Below, piece by piece: positions 32,924 to 42,306 of a DNA stretch of 64,000 bases. The notes beneath the pieces were generated by a model. The model saw nothing but the letters and a program-made list of their open reading frames with translations. It was not told the DNA's origin and did not search any database. The translations under genes and the position numbers were made by a program. Each line of letters starts with the position of its first letter. The first letter of the stretch is position 1. The DNA is from RGIG3009 sp045630285 (GTDB lineage: Bacteria > Bacillota > Clostridia > Oscillospirales > Acutalibacteraceae), in contig JAZQSX010000032.1 in NCBI GenBank assembly GCA_045630285.1, positions 1-64,000 of the forward strand, in the 5' to 3' direction.

Positions 32924-34396
32924 TTACGCATTGGTCGAGTAGTTCGGCGCTTCCTTCGTGATCGAAATATCGTGCGGATGACTCTCACGCAGACCGGCGT
33001 TGGTAATACGCACGAACTGACCCTTCGCCTGCAGCTCTTCAATGTTATGGCAGCCGCAGTAGCCCATACCGGAGCGCAGACCACCCATCAGCTGGAACAC
33101 CGTGTCGGACAGCGGTCCCTTGTAGGGCACGCGGCCCTCAACGCCTTCGGGAACGAGCTTTTTGTTACCCTGCTGGAAATAGCGGTCACTGCTGCCCTTT
33201 GCCATAGCACCAAGCGAGCCCATGCCACGGTATACCTTGAACTGACGGCCCTGGTACAGCTCCGTCTCACCGGGCGACTCTTCGCAGCCCGCCACCAACG
33301 AGCCGACCATAACCGTGCTGGCGCCGGCGGCGAGCGCCTTGACCAGATCACCGGAATACTTCAAGCCGCCGTCTGCGATGACCGGAATACCATATTTCGC
33401 CGCTGCGCACGCCGCATCGTAAATCGCCGTCACCTGCGGTACGCCGATACCGGCAACGATACGGGTCGTGCAGATCGAGCCGGGGCCGATACCGACCTTG
33501 ACCGCATCCGCACCGGCATCGATCAAAGCTTCCGCCGCCGCTGCAGTTGCAATGTTACCTGCAATGACCGGCATATTCGGGAACGCCGCCTTGACTTTGC
33601 GCAAACAATTCAAAATGTTGTGGCTGTGACCGTGAGCAGAATCCAGGACCAGTACGTCTGCCTGTGCCTTGATCAGCTCGGCAGCACGCTCCAGCACATC
33701 CGCCGTGGTACCGATCGCTGCTGCACACAGCAAACGACCGTTGTCATCACGGGCAGAATTGGGATATTTCACAGCCTTTTCAATGTCCTTAATGGTGACA
33801 AGTCCCTTAAGATAGCCGTTATCATCCACAATGGGCAGCTTCTCAATGCGGTGCTGACGCAGGATCTCCTGTGCCTGCTCCAGCGTCGTTCCAACGGGAG
33901 CGGTAACCAGGTTGTTCTTGGTCATCACTTCGCCGATCTTCTGCGAAAAATCGGTCAAAAAGCGCATATCACGGTTGGTAAGGATACCCACCAGCTTGCC
34001 GTCACGGCAGATCGGTACACCGGAAATGCGGTATTTACCCATCAGTTCATTCGCATCCGCTACCAAATGATCGGGAGAAAGGAAAAAGGGATTAACGATA
34101 ACACCGTTTTCCGAGCGCTTAACACGATCGACCTGATCCGCCTGCGCTTCAATGCTCATATTCTTATGTATGACACCGATACCGCCCTCACGTGCGATCG
34201 CAATAGCCATGCGTGCTTCCGTGACCGTGTCCATCGCCGCCGTCATCACCGGCGTGTTCAGCGTGATCGTTTTGGTCAGTTTGGTGTGCAGGTCAATATC
34301 CGCCGGCAACACATCCGACTCTGCCGGAACCAGCAGCACATCGTCGAACGTCAAACCTTCCTTCAAGAACTTCTCTTCTGCTTTCATGTTGACCAT
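32924..34396 (-). CDS. guaB: Inosine-5'-monophosphate dehydrogenase
   Basis: Oxidises IMP to XMP with NAD, the committed step to guanine nucleotides. The 490-residue protein has the barrel start GLTFDDVLLVPAESDVLP, two CBS domains (about 95-215), the active-site loop GIGPGSICTTRIVAG with the catalytic Cys, and the flap RYFQQGNKKLVPEGVEG. The ATG at 34396 is set by AAGGAGGA; the longer open frame runs into lepA. It stands between lepA and the ATP-grasp gene. Confidence 0.98.
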   Translation of the reverse strand: MVNMKAEEKFLKEGLTFDDVLLVPAESDVLPADIDLHTKLTKTITLNTPVMTAAMDTVTEARMAIAIAREGGIGVIHKNMSIEAQADQVDRVKRSENGVIVNPFFLSPDHLVADANELMGKYRISGVPICRDGKLVGILTNRDMRFLTDFSQKIGEVMTKNNLVTAPVGTTLEQAQEILRQHRIEKLPIVDDNGYLKGLVTIKDIEKAVKYPNSARDDNGRLLCAAAIGTTADVLERAAELIKAQADVLVLDSAHGHSHNILNCLRKVKAAFPNMPVIAGNIATAAAAEALIDAGADAVKVGIGPGSICTTRIVAGIGVPQVTAIYDAACAAAKYGIPVIADGGLKYSGDLVKALAAGASTVMVGSLVAGCEESPGETELYQGRQFKVYRGMGSLGAMAKGSSDRYFQQGNKKLVPEGVEGRVPYKGPLSDTVFQLMGGLRSGMGYCGCHNIEELQAKGQFVRITNAGLRESHPHDISITKEAPNYSTNA

Positions 34397-34427
34397 CCCA
34401 ATTTCCTCCTTCTCACTGTACATTGCG

Positions 34428-36242
34428 TTATTCGTCATCGCCAAGTTTAAGAACTGCCATAGACGCCTCCTGCGGCACCTCGACACTACCGAGCTGACGC
34501 ATGCGCTTTTTACCTTCCTTCTGCTTCTCCAGCAGCTTTTTCTTACGGGTAATATCACCGCCGTAGCACTTTGCCAACACGTCCTTGCGCATGGCACGTA
34601 CCGTTTCACGGGCGATGATCTTCCCGCCGATCGCCGCCTGGATCGGCACTTCAAACAGCTGACGCGGAATATTATCCCGCAGCTTTTCACACAACCGCCG
34701 ACCACGGGAATAGGCACTGCCGGCGAACACAATGAAGGACAGCGCATCCACCACTTCGCCGTTAAGCAGAATATCCAGCTTAACGAGCTCAGATTTCTGG
34801 TACCCCTTCAGCTCATAGTCAAAGCTGGCATACCCACGGGTGCGGGATTTCAGGGCATCAAAGAAATCGTATACGATCTCGTTGAGGGGCAGTTCATAAT
34901 GAATATCCACACGGGTTTCGTCCAGATATTTCATATCCTTGAACACACCACGCCGCTGCTGGCACAACTCCATAATATTACCGACGTACTCGGTCGGCGA
35001 CAGGATGTGCGCTTCGGCGATCGGCTCTTCCGCCATCGACACCGTACCAGGATCGGGGAAATTGGTCGGGTTGTCGATGTATTGCACCTCCCCGTCGGAA
35101 CGGGTGATGCGATAGATAACGCTGGGTGCCGTCGTGATCAGATCCAGATCGTATTCACGCTCCAAGCGCTCCTGAATAATCTCCATATGGAGCAATCCAA
35201 GGAAGCCGCAGCGGAAACCAAAGCCCAGTGCAACGGAGGTTTCCGGTTCAAACGTCAGTGACGCATCGTTAAGCTGCAGCCGCTCCAACGCTTCACGGAG
35301 ATCCTGATAATGCGCACCGTCTGCCGGGAACACGCCGCAGAACACCATCGGATTAACCTTGCGATAGCCGGGCAGCGGCTCGGAAGCCGGACGGGACGCC
35401 AGCGTCACCGTATCACCGACACGGGCATCACTGACCGTCTTGATCGAGGCGGCAATATAGCCGACCTGACCGGCTCTCAGCTCCTCACACGGTTCCAGAG
35501 CGCCCGGACGAAGAATACCGGTCTCTACCACATCAAAGGTGGCGCCGGTCGCCATCATACGAATGGTATCCCCCACTCGCACACGGCCCTCTTTTACACG
35601 GATATAAACGATAACGCCACGGTAACTGTCGTAATAGCTGTCAAAGATCAACGCCTGCAACGGCTTATCGTCGTCACCGACGGGCGCCGGCACGGTTTTG
35701 ACCACCGCCTCCAGCACCTGCTCGATATTGGTGCCAAGCTTGGCAGATACAAGCGGCGCTTCCGATGCGTCAATGCCGATAATGTCCTCGATCTCAGCTC
35801 GCACCTCTTCGGGACGGGCGGAGGGCAAATCGATCTTATTGATGACCGGCACGATCTCCAGACCGTGCTCCACCGCCAAATACGTGTTAGCCAGCGTCTG
35901 TGCCTCAATTCCCTGCGACGCATCGACGATGAGAATGGCACCCTCGCACGCCGCCAGCGAACGGGACACTTCGTAATTGAAGTCGACGTGACCGGGCGTG
36001 TCGATCAGGTTGAAAATATAGGTTTGTCCGTCCTCAGCGTCGTAAGACACCGTCACGGCGTGCGCTTTGATCGTGATACCACGTTCCCGCTCCAGATCCA
36101 TACTGTCAAGCAGCTGATCCTCCATATCACGCAACGCCACGGCACGGGTATGCTCCAAAATGCGGTCTGCCAAAGTGGACTTGCCATGGTCGATATGGGC
36201 AATGATGCAAAAATTACGAGTATGTTCACGCGATGCCGCCAT
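34428..36242 (-). CDS. lepA: Elongation factor 4
   Basis: Ribosome-bound GTPase acting on stalled or late-assembling ribosomes. The 604-residue protein has the G domain (AHIDHGKSTLADRIL, DTPGHVDFNYEV, NKIDLPSA), EF-G-like domains and the LepA-specific C-terminus (SYDFEL-like FDYELKGYQKSELVKLDIL, and YGGDITRKKKLLEKQKEGKK). The ATG at 36242 follows GAGGAGG and overlaps the end of the helicase gene by 17 bases, so the two are coupled. Confidence 0.98.
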   Translation of the reverse strand: MAASREHTRNFCIIAHIDHGKSTLADRILEHTRAVALRDMEDQLLDSMDLERERGITIKAHAVTVSYDAEDGQTYIFNLIDTPGHVDFNYEVSRSLAACEGAILIVDASQGIEAQTLANTYLAVEHGLEIVPVINKIDLPSARPEEVRAEIEDIIGIDASEAPLVSAKLGTNIEQVLEAVVKTVPAPVGDDDKPLQALIFDSYYDSYRGVIVYIRVKEGRVRVGDTIRMMATGATFDVVETGILRPGALEPCEELRAGQVGYIAASIKTVSDARVGDTVTLASRPASEPLPGYRKVNPMVFCGVFPADGAHYQDLREALERLQLNDASLTFEPETSVALGFGFRCGFLGLLHMEIIQERLEREYDLDLITTAPSVIYRITRSDGEVQYIDNPTNFPDPGTVSMAEEPIAEAHILSPTEYVGNIMELCQQRRGVFKDMKYLDETRVDIHYELPLNEIVYDFFDALKSRTRGYASFDYELKGYQKSELVKLDILLNGEVVDALSFIVFAGSAYSRGRRLCEKLRDNIPRQLFEVPIQAAIGGKIIARETVRAMRKDVLAKCYGGDITRKKKLLEKQKEGKKRMRQLGSVEVPQEASMAVLKLGDDE

Positions 36243-37437
36243 GCCCGTCCTCCTCTCGCTGCTCTGCCGCTCCGACAAAGGGCAGGCCGTCTACCCGCAC
36301 CGGATTTCCGTCCTCGTCGAGGGTAATATCAATGATGTCCGAACGGGTATACTTGCGAATATCCCGCATACGGAACTGATCCATATCGGTGGTAAATGTG
36401 ATCGCCATCCCGTGACGCTTGGCACGGCCGGTACGACCGATACGGTGCAGATAATATTCATTTTCGTCGGGAATATCGTAGTTGAACACCGCTTCGACGT
36501 CATCCACGTCGATGCCACGGGCCGCCACGTCGGTAGCGACCAGCACCGCAAACTTACCTTTGCGGAAGCCCTCCATGACACGGTTGCGCTGTGCCTGCGG
36601 AATATCGCCGTGCAGACAATCCACCGAACAATTTCGCTTTTGCAGCTGTTTCGTCAACCATTGCACCGTACTCTTCCGGTTGCAGAAGATCATCGCACGG
36701 GTAAGCTCCAGCGATTTCACCAATTGGCACACCAGCTCCAAGCGATCACTCGTTTCCGCCCGCAGAGCATACTGCACGATGTGCGGACGGTCCTCACCTT
36801 GTGCCTCCACCGTGATATCCACGGCATCGTGCTGATATTCCCACGCCACGTCCATCACTTCACGGGAAATAGTGGCGCTGAATAAAGCGACCTGCGTGTC
36901 GCTCGGCGTAGCATTCAGGATCTTGCGAACGTCACGGATAAATCCCATTTTCAGCATTTCATCCGCTTCGTCCAGCACGGCCGTGTATACGTTACCGAGC
37001 CACACCGTGCCACGGTTCATATGATCCAACAAGCGACCCGGGGTCGCCACGATGATATGCGGTTCTTTCTTAAGCGCCGTGATCTGTCGATTGATCGACT
37101 GACCGCCATACAGCGCCACGATGTGGATCTCGGGCAAAAAGACCGCCAGCTGCTTCAAATCATCGGCGATCTGGATGCATAGCTCACGTGTGGGACAAAT
37201 CACAACGCCTTGAATATCGTGGCAATCCGGACGGAAGCATTCCAAAAGTGGAATGCCAAAGGAGCAGGTCTTACCGGTGCCGGTGGGAGCCTTCGCAATG
37301 ACGTCGCGTCCCTCGAGAAGCGGCGGAATCGCCCGTTCCTGAATCGGCGTCGCCTGCGAAAAGCCCATCGCCGACAACGCCCGCATCAGCTCCGGACGAA
37401 GCTCCAATTCTTCAAAACCGTTCAATGTCTGTGCCAT
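36226..37437 (-). CDS. DEAD-box RNA helicase
   Basis: A 403-residue ATP-dependent RNA helicase consisting only of the two RecA-like domains. It has the Q motif (GFSQATPIQERAIP), motif I APTGTGKT, motif Ia PTREL, motif II DEADE, motif III SAT, and motif VI HRIGRTGR. It lacks the long C-terminal RNA-binding extension of DeaD/CshA, so it is closer to a minimal CshB/RhlE form. It is preceded by a promoter and followed without gap by lepA, suggesting a role in ribosome work. Confidence 0.95.
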   Translation of the reverse strand: MAQTLNGFEELELRPELMRALSAMGFSQATPIQERAIPPLLEGRDVIAKAPTGTGKTCSFGIPLLECFRPDCHDIQGVVICPTRELCIQIADDLKQLAVFLPEIHIVALYGGQSINRQITALKKEPHIIVATPGRLLDHMNRGTVWLGNVYTAVLDEADEMLKMGFIRDVRKILNATPSDTQVALFSATISREVMDVAWEYQHDAVDITVEAQGEDRPHIVQYALRAETSDRLELVCQLVKSLELTRAMIFCNRKSTVQWLTKQLQKRNCSVDCLHGDIPQAQRNRVMEGFRKGKFAVLVATDVAARGIDVDDVEAVFNYDIPDENEYYLHRIGRTGRAKRHGMAITFTTDMDQFRMRDIRKYTRSDIIDITLDEDGNPVRVDGLPFVGAAEQREEDGHGGIA

Positions 37438-37480
37438 ACCGTACCGTGACCTCCGAATACTACTCCACTATATTTGGTCT

Positions 37481-37509
37481 AGTATAGCACAAATCTGATT
37501 GGCAAGCAA
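37481..37509 (-). promoter_or_regulatory. Promoter of the helicase-lepA unit
   Basis: On the minus strand TTGCTT (37509-37504) and TATACT (37486-37481) are 17 bases apart, about 43 bases before the helicase ATG. Confidence 0.65.
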
Positions 37510-37554
37510 GTAAAAACCGTCAAAAAAGGAACATAAAAATAGATTTTTTGTCGG

Positions 37555-37920
37555 TCAACTGGTATAGTTTTCCAAAATGGACGCCAGTGCCTCTTCATTG
37601 TTCACGACGATCCCCTCTTTGAGGAGCTGCCGCTCCTCCTCCGGCAGCGTTGCCACGTAGATGTCATACACCGTCAACGGCTCGGCTTGTCCCTCGGAAA
37701 ACAAAGCCACTCGGCCGTCCCATTCCTTCAGCACCTTGGCATACGCTGTCGTGATCACTGTGCCCCCACTCGCCTGACCGTCACTGCGAGGTTCGACTTG
37801 TTCGGCACGTGGCGGCAGCAGTGCTGCCACCCACGTTGCAGAGCCGATCAGCACGGCACAGGCAATGATCGCCGGCATCCACCCTCTCCATTTCGTGCGT
37901 TTCTGTGTTGTTTTCGGCAT
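37555..37920 (-). CDS. BofC C-terminal domain-like membrane protein
   Basis: A 121-residue protein with a basic N-terminus, one membrane helix (about 15-36) and an extracytoplasmic domain. The latter, AYAKVLKEWDGRVALF followed by LTVYDIYVATLPEEER and LKEGIVVNNEEAL, matches the domain at the C-terminus of BofC, which in Bacillus restrains the SpoIVB protease in the forespore. Here the N-terminal BofC domain is missing, as in many Clostridia. The ATG at 37920 follows GAGGAGTGG; a longer frame runs into the opposite-strand PBP gene. Confidence 0.8.
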   Translation of the reverse strand: MPKTTQKRTKWRGWMPAIIACAVLIGSATWVAALLPPRAEQVEPRSDGQASGGTVITTAYAKVLKEWDGRVALFSEGQAEPLTVYDIYVATLPEEERQLLKEGIVVNNEEALASILENYTS

Positions 37921-37944
37921 AATTCCACTCCTCTTTGTCCATAT

Positions 37945-37973
37945 TAGTGTGGACGCCGCCGAAACGAATATGC
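37945..37973 (-). promoter_or_regulatory. Candidate forespore (sigma-G type) promoter
   Basis: On the minus strand GCATA (37973-37969), then 17 bases, then CACACTA (37951-37945) resemble the sigma-G consensus GHATR/CATnnTA with one mismatch in the -10. No sigma-A type promoter is visible for the BofC-like gene. The match is short and could be chance. Confidence 0.35.
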
Positions 37974-37991
37974 GATTTTGCGATTTATCAT

Positions 37992-38018
37992 TTGACTTTT
38001 TTCCTCTTCTGCTATAAT
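37992..38018 (+). promoter_or_regulatory. Promoter of the penicillin-binding protein gene
   Basis: TTGACT (37992-37997) and TATAAT (38013-38018) have a short 15-base spacer, compensated by an extended TGC before the -10. The leader to the GTG start is about 65 bases. Confidence 0.7.
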
Positions 38019-38088
38019 ATATCCTTGAGGAATTATGTAGGTCTCCGCTTTTTGCGGTTGTTATTGTATCACAGAAGGAGGAAGTATC

Positions 38089-40413
38089 GTGGCTTTTCGA
38101 AAGCAGTCTCCCGAACCCCAAAAACCGAAAAACACCGAAACTGATAACACCGATCACGAAAACAATACGCGCTTTCCCACGGTGTGGAGCCGAGTCCGCT
38201 TCGGCCTCGGCATCGCCGCCAAAGCGCTGCTGTCCGTCCTTCTGGTTCTGATCGTCACCGGATGCGTCGTTGCCTGCGTTCTGACGGTGTACGTAACCAC
38301 CTCGTTTGACGAGAGCACCGTTCCGGATATTGACGTCATCAACGAAAGCCAGACGTCCATTGTTATGGTGAAGGACTCCGCCACCGGCGAGTGGGTGGAG
38401 CACCAACGGTTAGACGGTGTGAAACGTGAGTTCGTACAGCTGTCGAACATCCCCGTCAACCTGCAAAATGCCGTGGTTGCCATTGAGGACGAGCGTTTTT
38501 ACGAGCACTACGGCGTGGACTGGAAGCGTACGGTATCCGCCGTGGCGAACCTGGTGCTGCATTTTCGTGAGAATGAGTACGGCGGCTCTACCCTGACTCA
38601 GCAGCTGGTGAAAAATCTCACGGACAACGATGATCATACGATTGAACGTAAGATCACTGAGATCCTGACCGCCATTGAGCTGGAGCGGACCCGTACCAAG
38701 GAAGAGATCCTGCAGGCCTATTTGAACATCATCCCGCTCACCGGCACCATTGAAGGCGTCGGTGCGGGCGCACAGTACTATTTCGGCAAAAACGTCAGTG
38801 AACTGACGTTGGCGGAATGTGCGGTCATCGCCAGTATCACCAACAACCCGAGCAAGTACAATCCGTACACACATCCCGAAAATCTGCTGCAGCGTCAGCG
38901 CACCGTTCTGCGCAAAATGCACGAGCTGGGCTTCATCACCACCGACGAATACCAGCAGGCGTTGGGCGAGGAAATCTATTTCTCACGCAGCAGCCAAACC
39001 TTCACGGTGTACGATTACTACACCGAAATGGTTATCGACGACGTCGTCCGTGACCTGCAAAGCACCTATGGCTACACGAAGGCTCAGGCGGAAAATATGG
39101 TGTTCTACGGCGGCTTGACCATCTACTCCTGCGAGGATCCCGAGCTGCAAGACAAGGTCGAAGCGATCTATGCCGACGACAGCAATTTCGTAGATATTAA
39201 AGGCGACGAAAAGGACGCACAGGCCTCGATTTTCGTTATGGATTACACCGGTAAGGCAGTGGCCGTTGTCGGCGGCCGTGGCGAAAAGACGGCTAACCGC
39301 ATTTTCAACCGTGCGACCTCGGCTATGCGTCAGCCCGGCTCCGCTATCAAGCCGATCGCCATTTACGGCCCCGCTATCGACAACAACGTTATCAACTATT
39401 CCTCGCCGATTCGCAATAAGTATATCACGCTGAAAAACGGCAGCAAATGGCCGAAAAACTACGGCCGTCCTCACGAGGACCGTGGTATGACTACTATTGA
39501 AAAAGCCATTCAGTCTTCGATGAACACGGTGCCGGCGCAGATCCTTGACACGCTGATGCCCGCCAGCACCTCGTTTGCTTTCCTCAAAAACTCTCTGCGT
39601 ATGACCTCGCTGGATCCTGCGTGGGATTGCGACTATGCACCAATGGCGCTGGGCGGCTTGACGAACGGCGTCTACGGTCGTGAGATCACCGCTGCGTATC
39701 AGATCTTCGGCAACGGAGGCGTGTACAACGAGCCGTATTCCTATACCGAGGTAAAACGCAACGGTGAGGTCATTCTGGAAAACGGCCCCGGTGTGCGCGG
39801 CTACATTTCGGAGCGGGTCATGGACCCCGATTCCGCCTATATCACCAACCGCCTGATGCAAAAGGTCGTTTTCGGTAACGACGCCCCCACCGCCAAGGAT
39901 CTTAAAAAATCCTGGAGCGAATGGGAGATCTTCGCTAAAACCGGTACGACACAGGACAACAACGACGTATGGCTGGTCGGCGGTACTCCCAAATACGTGG
40001 CCGCCAGCTGGTATGGCTATGATGAAAACCAAGAGCTGACCACGGCACAGAAAAAGGTGGCCCGCAACGTTTGGAACACCGTAATGCTGGCACTGCACGA
40101 GGGCGACAAGCCGATGAACTTTGATGCTCTGGTAGGAACCACGGTCGAGGCAACCTTCTGCGATGAAACCGGTCTGCTGGCCACTCCCGAATGTAAAAAG
40201 ACGGAGACCGGTGTGTATAAGCCCGGACATCTGCCGGAGCCGTGTACGCACGGTGCCCCGCCTGAGGAAGAGCCTGAAAAACTGCCCGGCAAGAATGAAT
40301 CGACTACGGCGAACAGCACCAATAACACGACCGGCACAACGCTGCCGACTTCTTCTGCCCCGACGTCAACAACGCCTGCGGCAACCAAACCGACTTCTAC
40401 GGACGCCCCTTAA
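38089..40413 (+). CDS. Class A penicillin-binding protein
   Basis: A bifunctional peptidoglycan synthase of 774 residues. After a charged cytoplasmic N-terminus and a membrane helix (about 43-70) comes the glycosyltransferase domain with EDERFYEHYG, GGSTLTQQLVKN and ILQAYLNIIPL, and then the transpeptidase with Ser418 in the SxxK motif PGSAIKPI, an SSMN motif and AKTGTTQDNNDVWLVG. The tail (about 730-774) is Thr/Pro/Ser-rich and disordered, suited to crossing the wall. The start is a GTG with AGGAGGAAGT upstream. It is monocistronic, with a terminator at 40426-40452. Confidence 0.96.
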   Translation: MAFRKQSPEPQKPKNTETDNTDHENNTRFPTVWSRVRFGLGIAAKALLSVLLVLIVTGCVVACVLTVYVTTSFDESTVPDIDVINESQTSIVMVKDSATGEWVEHQRLDGVKREFVQLSNIPVNLQNAVVAIEDERFYEHYGVDWKRTVSAVANLVLHFRENEYGGSTLTQQLVKNLTDNDDHTIERKITEILTAIELERTRTKEEILQAYLNIIPLTGTIEGVGAGAQYYFGKNVSELTLAECAVIASITNNPSKYNPYTHPENLLQRQRTVLRKMHELGFITTDEYQQALGEEIYFSRSSQTFTVYDYYTEMVIDDVVRDLQSTYGYTKAQAENMVFYGGLTIYSCEDPELQDKVEAIYADDSNFVDIKGDEKDAQASIFVMDYTGKAVAVVGGRGEKTANRIFNRATSAMRQPGSAIKPIAIYGPAIDNNVINYSSPIRNKYITLKNGSKWPKNYGRPHEDRGMTTIEKAIQSSMNTVPAQILDTLMPASTSFAFLKNSLRMTSLDPAWDCDYAPMALGGLTNGVYGREITAAYQIFGNGGVYNEPYSYTEVKRNGEVILENGPGVRGYISERVMDPDSAYITNRLMQKVVFGNDAPTAKDLKKSWSEWEIFAKTGTTQDNNDVWLVGGTPKYVAASWYGYDENQELTTAQKKVARNVWNTVMLALHEGDKPMNFDALVGTTVEATFCDETGLLATPECKKTETGVYKPGHLPEPCTHGAPPEEEPEKLPGKNESTTANSTNNTTGTTLPTSSAPTSTTPAATKPTSTDAP

Positions 40414-40425
40414 AGCTTGCTTTTC

Positions 40426-40452
40426 ACGCCCATCCGTACGCCGGATGGGCGT
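40426..40452 (+). terminator. Terminator after the PBP gene
   Basis: An 11-bp perfect stem (40426-40436 with 40442-40452) with a 5-base loop is followed by TCTCTTTT. Confidence 0.88.
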
Positions 40453-40567
40453 TCTCTTTTGTGCAATAAAAAGGCTGGAATTTGACAAAATATATCTTGC
40501 TTTTTGTCGTCGAATGTGATATAGTGTTCTCATCTTTTGTACATCTGTTCTTGGGTGGTGGACACTT

Positions 40568-41056
40568 ATGGCTCTGACCGACGATTGGGTCCTGGTTCGT
40601 GCCGATGTACTGCCGGAGGTTTATCACCGTGTTCTCGCTGCACAGGCGGATCTCTCTTCGGGGCGTGTTCGCTCTGTCAGCGAAGCGGCTCGTCTGCACG
40701 GTCTTTCACGCAGTGCGTATTATAAGTATAGGGATGCCGTAACTCCCTATGTCGGCAAATCGGACTCTTCCACAATGACGGTGGATCTATTATTGCAGGA
40801 TTGTCCCGGCGTGCTGTCGGGCGTGCTGTCGGCGTTTGCGGGAGCAGGCGCTAACATTCTGACGGTGAATCAAGCGTCGCCCGAAGGCGGCAAAGCGCAA
40901 GCCACCGTCTGTGCGAGAACCGAAGCAATGTCCGTTCCGCTGGATCTGTTTATGGAGCAGCTTGGACGCATTCCGGGTGTTCAGCACATCATCAGCGTGC
41001 GGCGTCAAGAAAAGCCCGCCGCTTCACAGAACTCGAAAGGAGAGGCAGTTCTATGA
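40568..41056 (+). CDS. ACT domain regulator, PheB/UPF0735 type
   Basis: A 162-residue protein with an N-terminal helix-turn-helix-like part (SVSEAARLHGLSRSAYYKY, about 37-56) and a C-terminal ACT domain (about 70-145, LLLQDCPGVLSGVLSAFAGAGANIL). The family (PheB, UPF0735) is usually next to homoserine dehydrogenase and probably senses an amino acid. Its stop overlaps the hom start by 4 bases, so the pair is coupled. A weak promoter (TTGCTT 40497-40502, TATAGT 40520-40525, spacer 17) lies upstream. Confidence 0.92.
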   Translation: MALTDDWVLVRADVLPEVYHRVLAAQADLSSGRVRSVSEAARLHGLSRSAYYKYRDAVTPYVGKSDSSTMTVDLLLQDCPGVLSGVLSAFAGAGANILTVNQASPEGGKAQATVCARTEAMSVPLDLFMEQLGRIPGVQHIISVRRQEKPAASQNSKGEAVL

Positions 41057-42288
41057 TACAAGTAGCAATTTTGGGGCACGGCGTCGTCGGCTCCGGCGTA
41101 GCGGAGGTTCTGCGCCAAAACCACGAAACCATTACACATAAAGCCGGCGATTCCATTGAGATCAAGCGTATCCTGGATCTGCGCAGCTTTCCTGATCTGC
41201 CGTATGCCGACTTGTTCACCACCTCATTTGATGAGATCCTAAACGACCCTGACATTCGCATTGTTGTGGAAACGATGGGTGGTCTGCATCCGGCATACGA
41301 TTACGTAAAAGCCTGCCTGCTGGCCGGAAAAAGCGTTGTTACCTCCAACAAGGAGTTGGTTGCCGCCTGCGGTGATGAGTTGCTTGCGATCGCCAAAGAA
41401 AACAACTTGAATTTCCTGTTCGAGGCCAGCGTCGGCGGCGGTATACCAATTCTGCGCCCGTTGGATCAGTGCCTGGCCGCCAACGAGGTCGGCGAGATTG
41501 CCGGTATCCTCAACGGCACGACGAACTTTATGCTGACCCGTATGTTCCAGGATCACATGGATTTCGACGCTGCTTTGGCTCTGGCACAGCAGCTTGGCTA
41601 TGCCGAACGCAATCCGGCTGCAGATATTGAAGGTCACGACGCCTGCCGCAAGATCTGTATTTTGGCATCGCTGGCATTCGGTAAGCACGTGTACCCGAAC
41701 CAGGTACATACCGAGGGTATCACCAAGCTGACATCCGAGGATGTGCGCTATGCCGGTGCACTGAATTGCGTGATCAAGCTGATCGGTCGGGTGCGCCAGC
41801 AGGGCGATAAGATTCACTGCTTAGTTGCTCCGATGCTGATCCCGAAAACCAGCTTGCTCGCCGACGTCAACGATGTTTTCAACGGCATTATGGTACGTGG
41901 CAACGCCATTGGCGACGTGGTATTCTACGGTCGCGGTGCCGGCAAGCTGCCCACCGCTTCTGCTGTGGTCGCCGACGTCATCGACGAGGTCAAGCATCTC
42001 AACGCCCGTAAATATCTGTTCTGGGGCCCGGGCGATCCGGATTATGTGCTGGATCCCAAAACCGACGCCTACGCCTTCCTACTGCGCTTCCGCACGGCAG
42101 ACAAGCAAGCGTTGCTCAACTGTCTGCACGATACGCTGGGCAATGTGGACGTCATCACCTGCCCCGATGCCGACGATGAGGATGTCGCAATCCGCATCCC
42201 CTCGATCACCGAAGAAGAACTCGATCGCCGACTGGCGGCACTTACCGACGTTGCGGTAGTCAGCTGTCTGCGTATCGCTGAACTGTAA
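41053..42288 (+). CDS. hom: Homoserine dehydrogenase
   Basis: Reduces aspartate semialdehyde to homoserine, leading to threonine and methionine. The 411-residue protein has the NAD(P)-binding start VAILGHGVVGSGVAEVL, the catalytic region GGGIPILRPLDQCLAANEV with GILNGTTNFML, and PAADIEGHDACRK. A C-terminal ACT-like domain (about 345-410) suggests feedback control. AGGAGAGG precedes the ATG. lysC follows 18 bases later. Confidence 0.97.
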   Translation: MIQVAILGHGVVGSGVAEVLRQNHETITHKAGDSIEIKRILDLRSFPDLPYADLFTTSFDEILNDPDIRIVVETMGGLHPAYDYVKACLLAGKSVVTSNKELVAACGDELLAIAKENNLNFLFEASVGGGIPILRPLDQCLAANEVGEIAGILNGTTNFMLTRMFQDHMDFDAALALAQQLGYAERNPAADIEGHDACRKICILASLAFGKHVYPNQVHTEGITKLTSEDVRYAGALNCVIKLIGRVRQQGDKIHCLVAPMLIPKTSLLADVNDVFNGIMVRGNAIGDVVFYGRGAGKLPTASAVVADVIDEVKHLNARKYLFWGPGDPDYVLDPKTDAYAFLLRFRTADKQALLNCLHDTLGNVDVITCPDADDEDVAIRIPSITEEELDRRLAALTDVAVVSCLRIAEL

Positions 42289-42306
42289 AAGGAGGACTCA
42301 TAGATT

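Noticed and set aside
37921..38406. A longer reading of the BofC-like gene up to 38406
   Set aside because: The extra part is antisense to the start of the penicillin-binding protein and includes its promoter region.
38983..40251. A 422-residue leftward open frame
   Set aside because: Antisense to the penicillin-binding protein, whose catalytic motifs are complete.
40482..40487. A TTGACA before the ACT regulator as a -35 box
   Set aside because: The nearest -10 (TATAGT at 40520) is 32 bases away; TTGCTT at 40497 fits at 17 bases, so the TTGACA is not used with it.
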